This document shows positions 63,227 to 64,000 of a DNA stretch of 64,000 nt, piece after piece. Below the pieces are notes generated by a model. That model was not told where the DNA came from. It ran no database searches and saw nothing but the letters and a program-made list of their open reading frames with translations. The stretch is taken from contig NC_080710.1 in NCBI RefSeq assembly GCF_019097595.1, forward strand, positions 4,196,780-4,260,779, in the 5' to 3' direction. The DNA comes from Hemibagrus wyckioides. Lineage: Eukaryota > Chordata > Actinopteri > Siluriformes > Bagridae. Position numbers and translations under genes: made by a program. Position 1 is the stretch's first letter. Every line of letters starts with the position of its first letter.

Positions 63227-64000
63227 ATACATTAACACTATAAATACAACACAGACTCACACACACACACACAGGATACATTAACACTACAAATACAACA
63301 CAGACTCACACACAGGATACATTAACACTATAAATACAACACAGACTCACACACACACACACACAGAGGATACATTAACACTACAAATACAACACAGACT
63401 CACACACACACACACACAGAGGATACATTAACACTACAAATACAACACAGACTCACACACAGAATACATTAACACTATAAATACAACACAGACTCACACA
63501 CACACACACACAGAGGATACATTAACACTATAAATACAACACAGACTCACACACACACACACACACACACACAGAGGATACATTAACACTATAAATACAA
63601 CACAGACTCACACACACAAACACAAGATACATTAACACTACAAATACAACACAGACTCACACACACACAGAGGATACATTAACACTACAAATACAACACA
63701 GACTCACACACACACACACAGAGGATACATTAACACTATAAATACAACACACACACACACACACAGGATACATTAACACTATAAATACAACACAGACTCT
63801 CACACACACACACACAGGATACATTAACACTATAAATACAACACAGACTCACACACACACACACACACACAGGATACATTAACACTATAAATACAACACA
63901 GACTCACACACACACACACACACACACACACAGGATACATTAACACTATAAATACAACACAGACTCACACACACACAGGATACATTAACACTACAAATAC
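54506..64000. repeat. Composite minisatellite: 25-bp core plus (CA)n, >9.4 kb
   Basis: Over 200 units. Each has GGATACATTAACACTACAAA plus TACAA, then a CA run of about 5-20 dinucleotides, giving units of roughly 35-65 bp. Core variants are GGATGC for GGATAC, CACTATAAATAC for CACTACAAATAC, CACAATAAATAC, and rarely ACCCTGTTAATAC. From about 60990 to the end most CA runs begin ACAGACTCACAC or ACAGACTCTCAC. The array is cut by the window edge. All long minus-strand ORFs here (VCVCVVFVVLMYP types) are repeat translation. Confidence 0.98.

Overview
The window is vertebrate nuclear DNA, almost certainly from a teleost fish. Both host genes have spliced, phase-consistent exons. The dispersed repeats are typical of fish: L2-type LINEs, several Tc1/mariner families, hAT-like MITEs, a tRNA-derived SINE and a CACTA-like transposase. 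Nothing prokaryotic is present. Species cannot be read from the sequence.

Layout. 0.1-1.7 kb: 5'-truncated L2-like LINE. 1.9-2.5 kb: non-autonomous Tc1/mariner copy. 2.5-8.0 kb (+): an eleven-coding-exon gene of about 539 codons whose C-terminal two thirds resembles the C-terminal region of ICE1 (little elongation complex subunit 1). 8.2-8.8 kb: 23-bp minisatellite just past its stop. 9.2-21.5 kb: an array of a 28-bp repeat (about 8.2 kb in total) that can fold into one small hairpin per unit. It is interrupted by an L2-like LINE carrying its own 2.9-kb, 25-bp minisatellite, and by a second LINE scrap. 21.5-36 kb: transposon graveyard (hAT-like MITEs, CACTA-like transposase, five Tc1-type elements, Crypton-like pseudogene, two LTR-like segments). 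36.9-37.7 kb: L1-like LINE remnant. 40-41.2 kb: degenerate GCTAGC-containing repeat.

41.7-51.9 kb (-): a complete BAIAP2/IRSp53-family gene, 14 coding exons and 627 codons, with an IMD (inverse-BAR) domain, a long Ser/Pro-rich linker, an SH3 domain and a WH2-like C-terminus. Intron 7 is filled by decayed tandem copies of the adjoining exon-7 splice junction, and intron 3 holds about 1 kb of polypyrimidine sequence. 52-54.5 kb: microsatellites and a CpG-richer stretch that may hold the promoter. 54.5-64 kb: a composite minisatellite (25-bp core plus a variable CA run) that runs off the window edge.

The host genes are convergent and have no evident functional link. One, by homology, belongs to the snRNA-transcription complex. 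The other belongs to actin/membrane remodelling. The striking property of the window is the number of independent, mostly unrelated tandem arrays. The best candidates for something undescribed are the 28-bp hairpin array, the minisatellite grown inside a LINE copy, and the intron-7 array derived from a splice junction. Exon boundaries were placed by hand from GT/AG signals and phase; family names rest on remembered motifs, not on searches.
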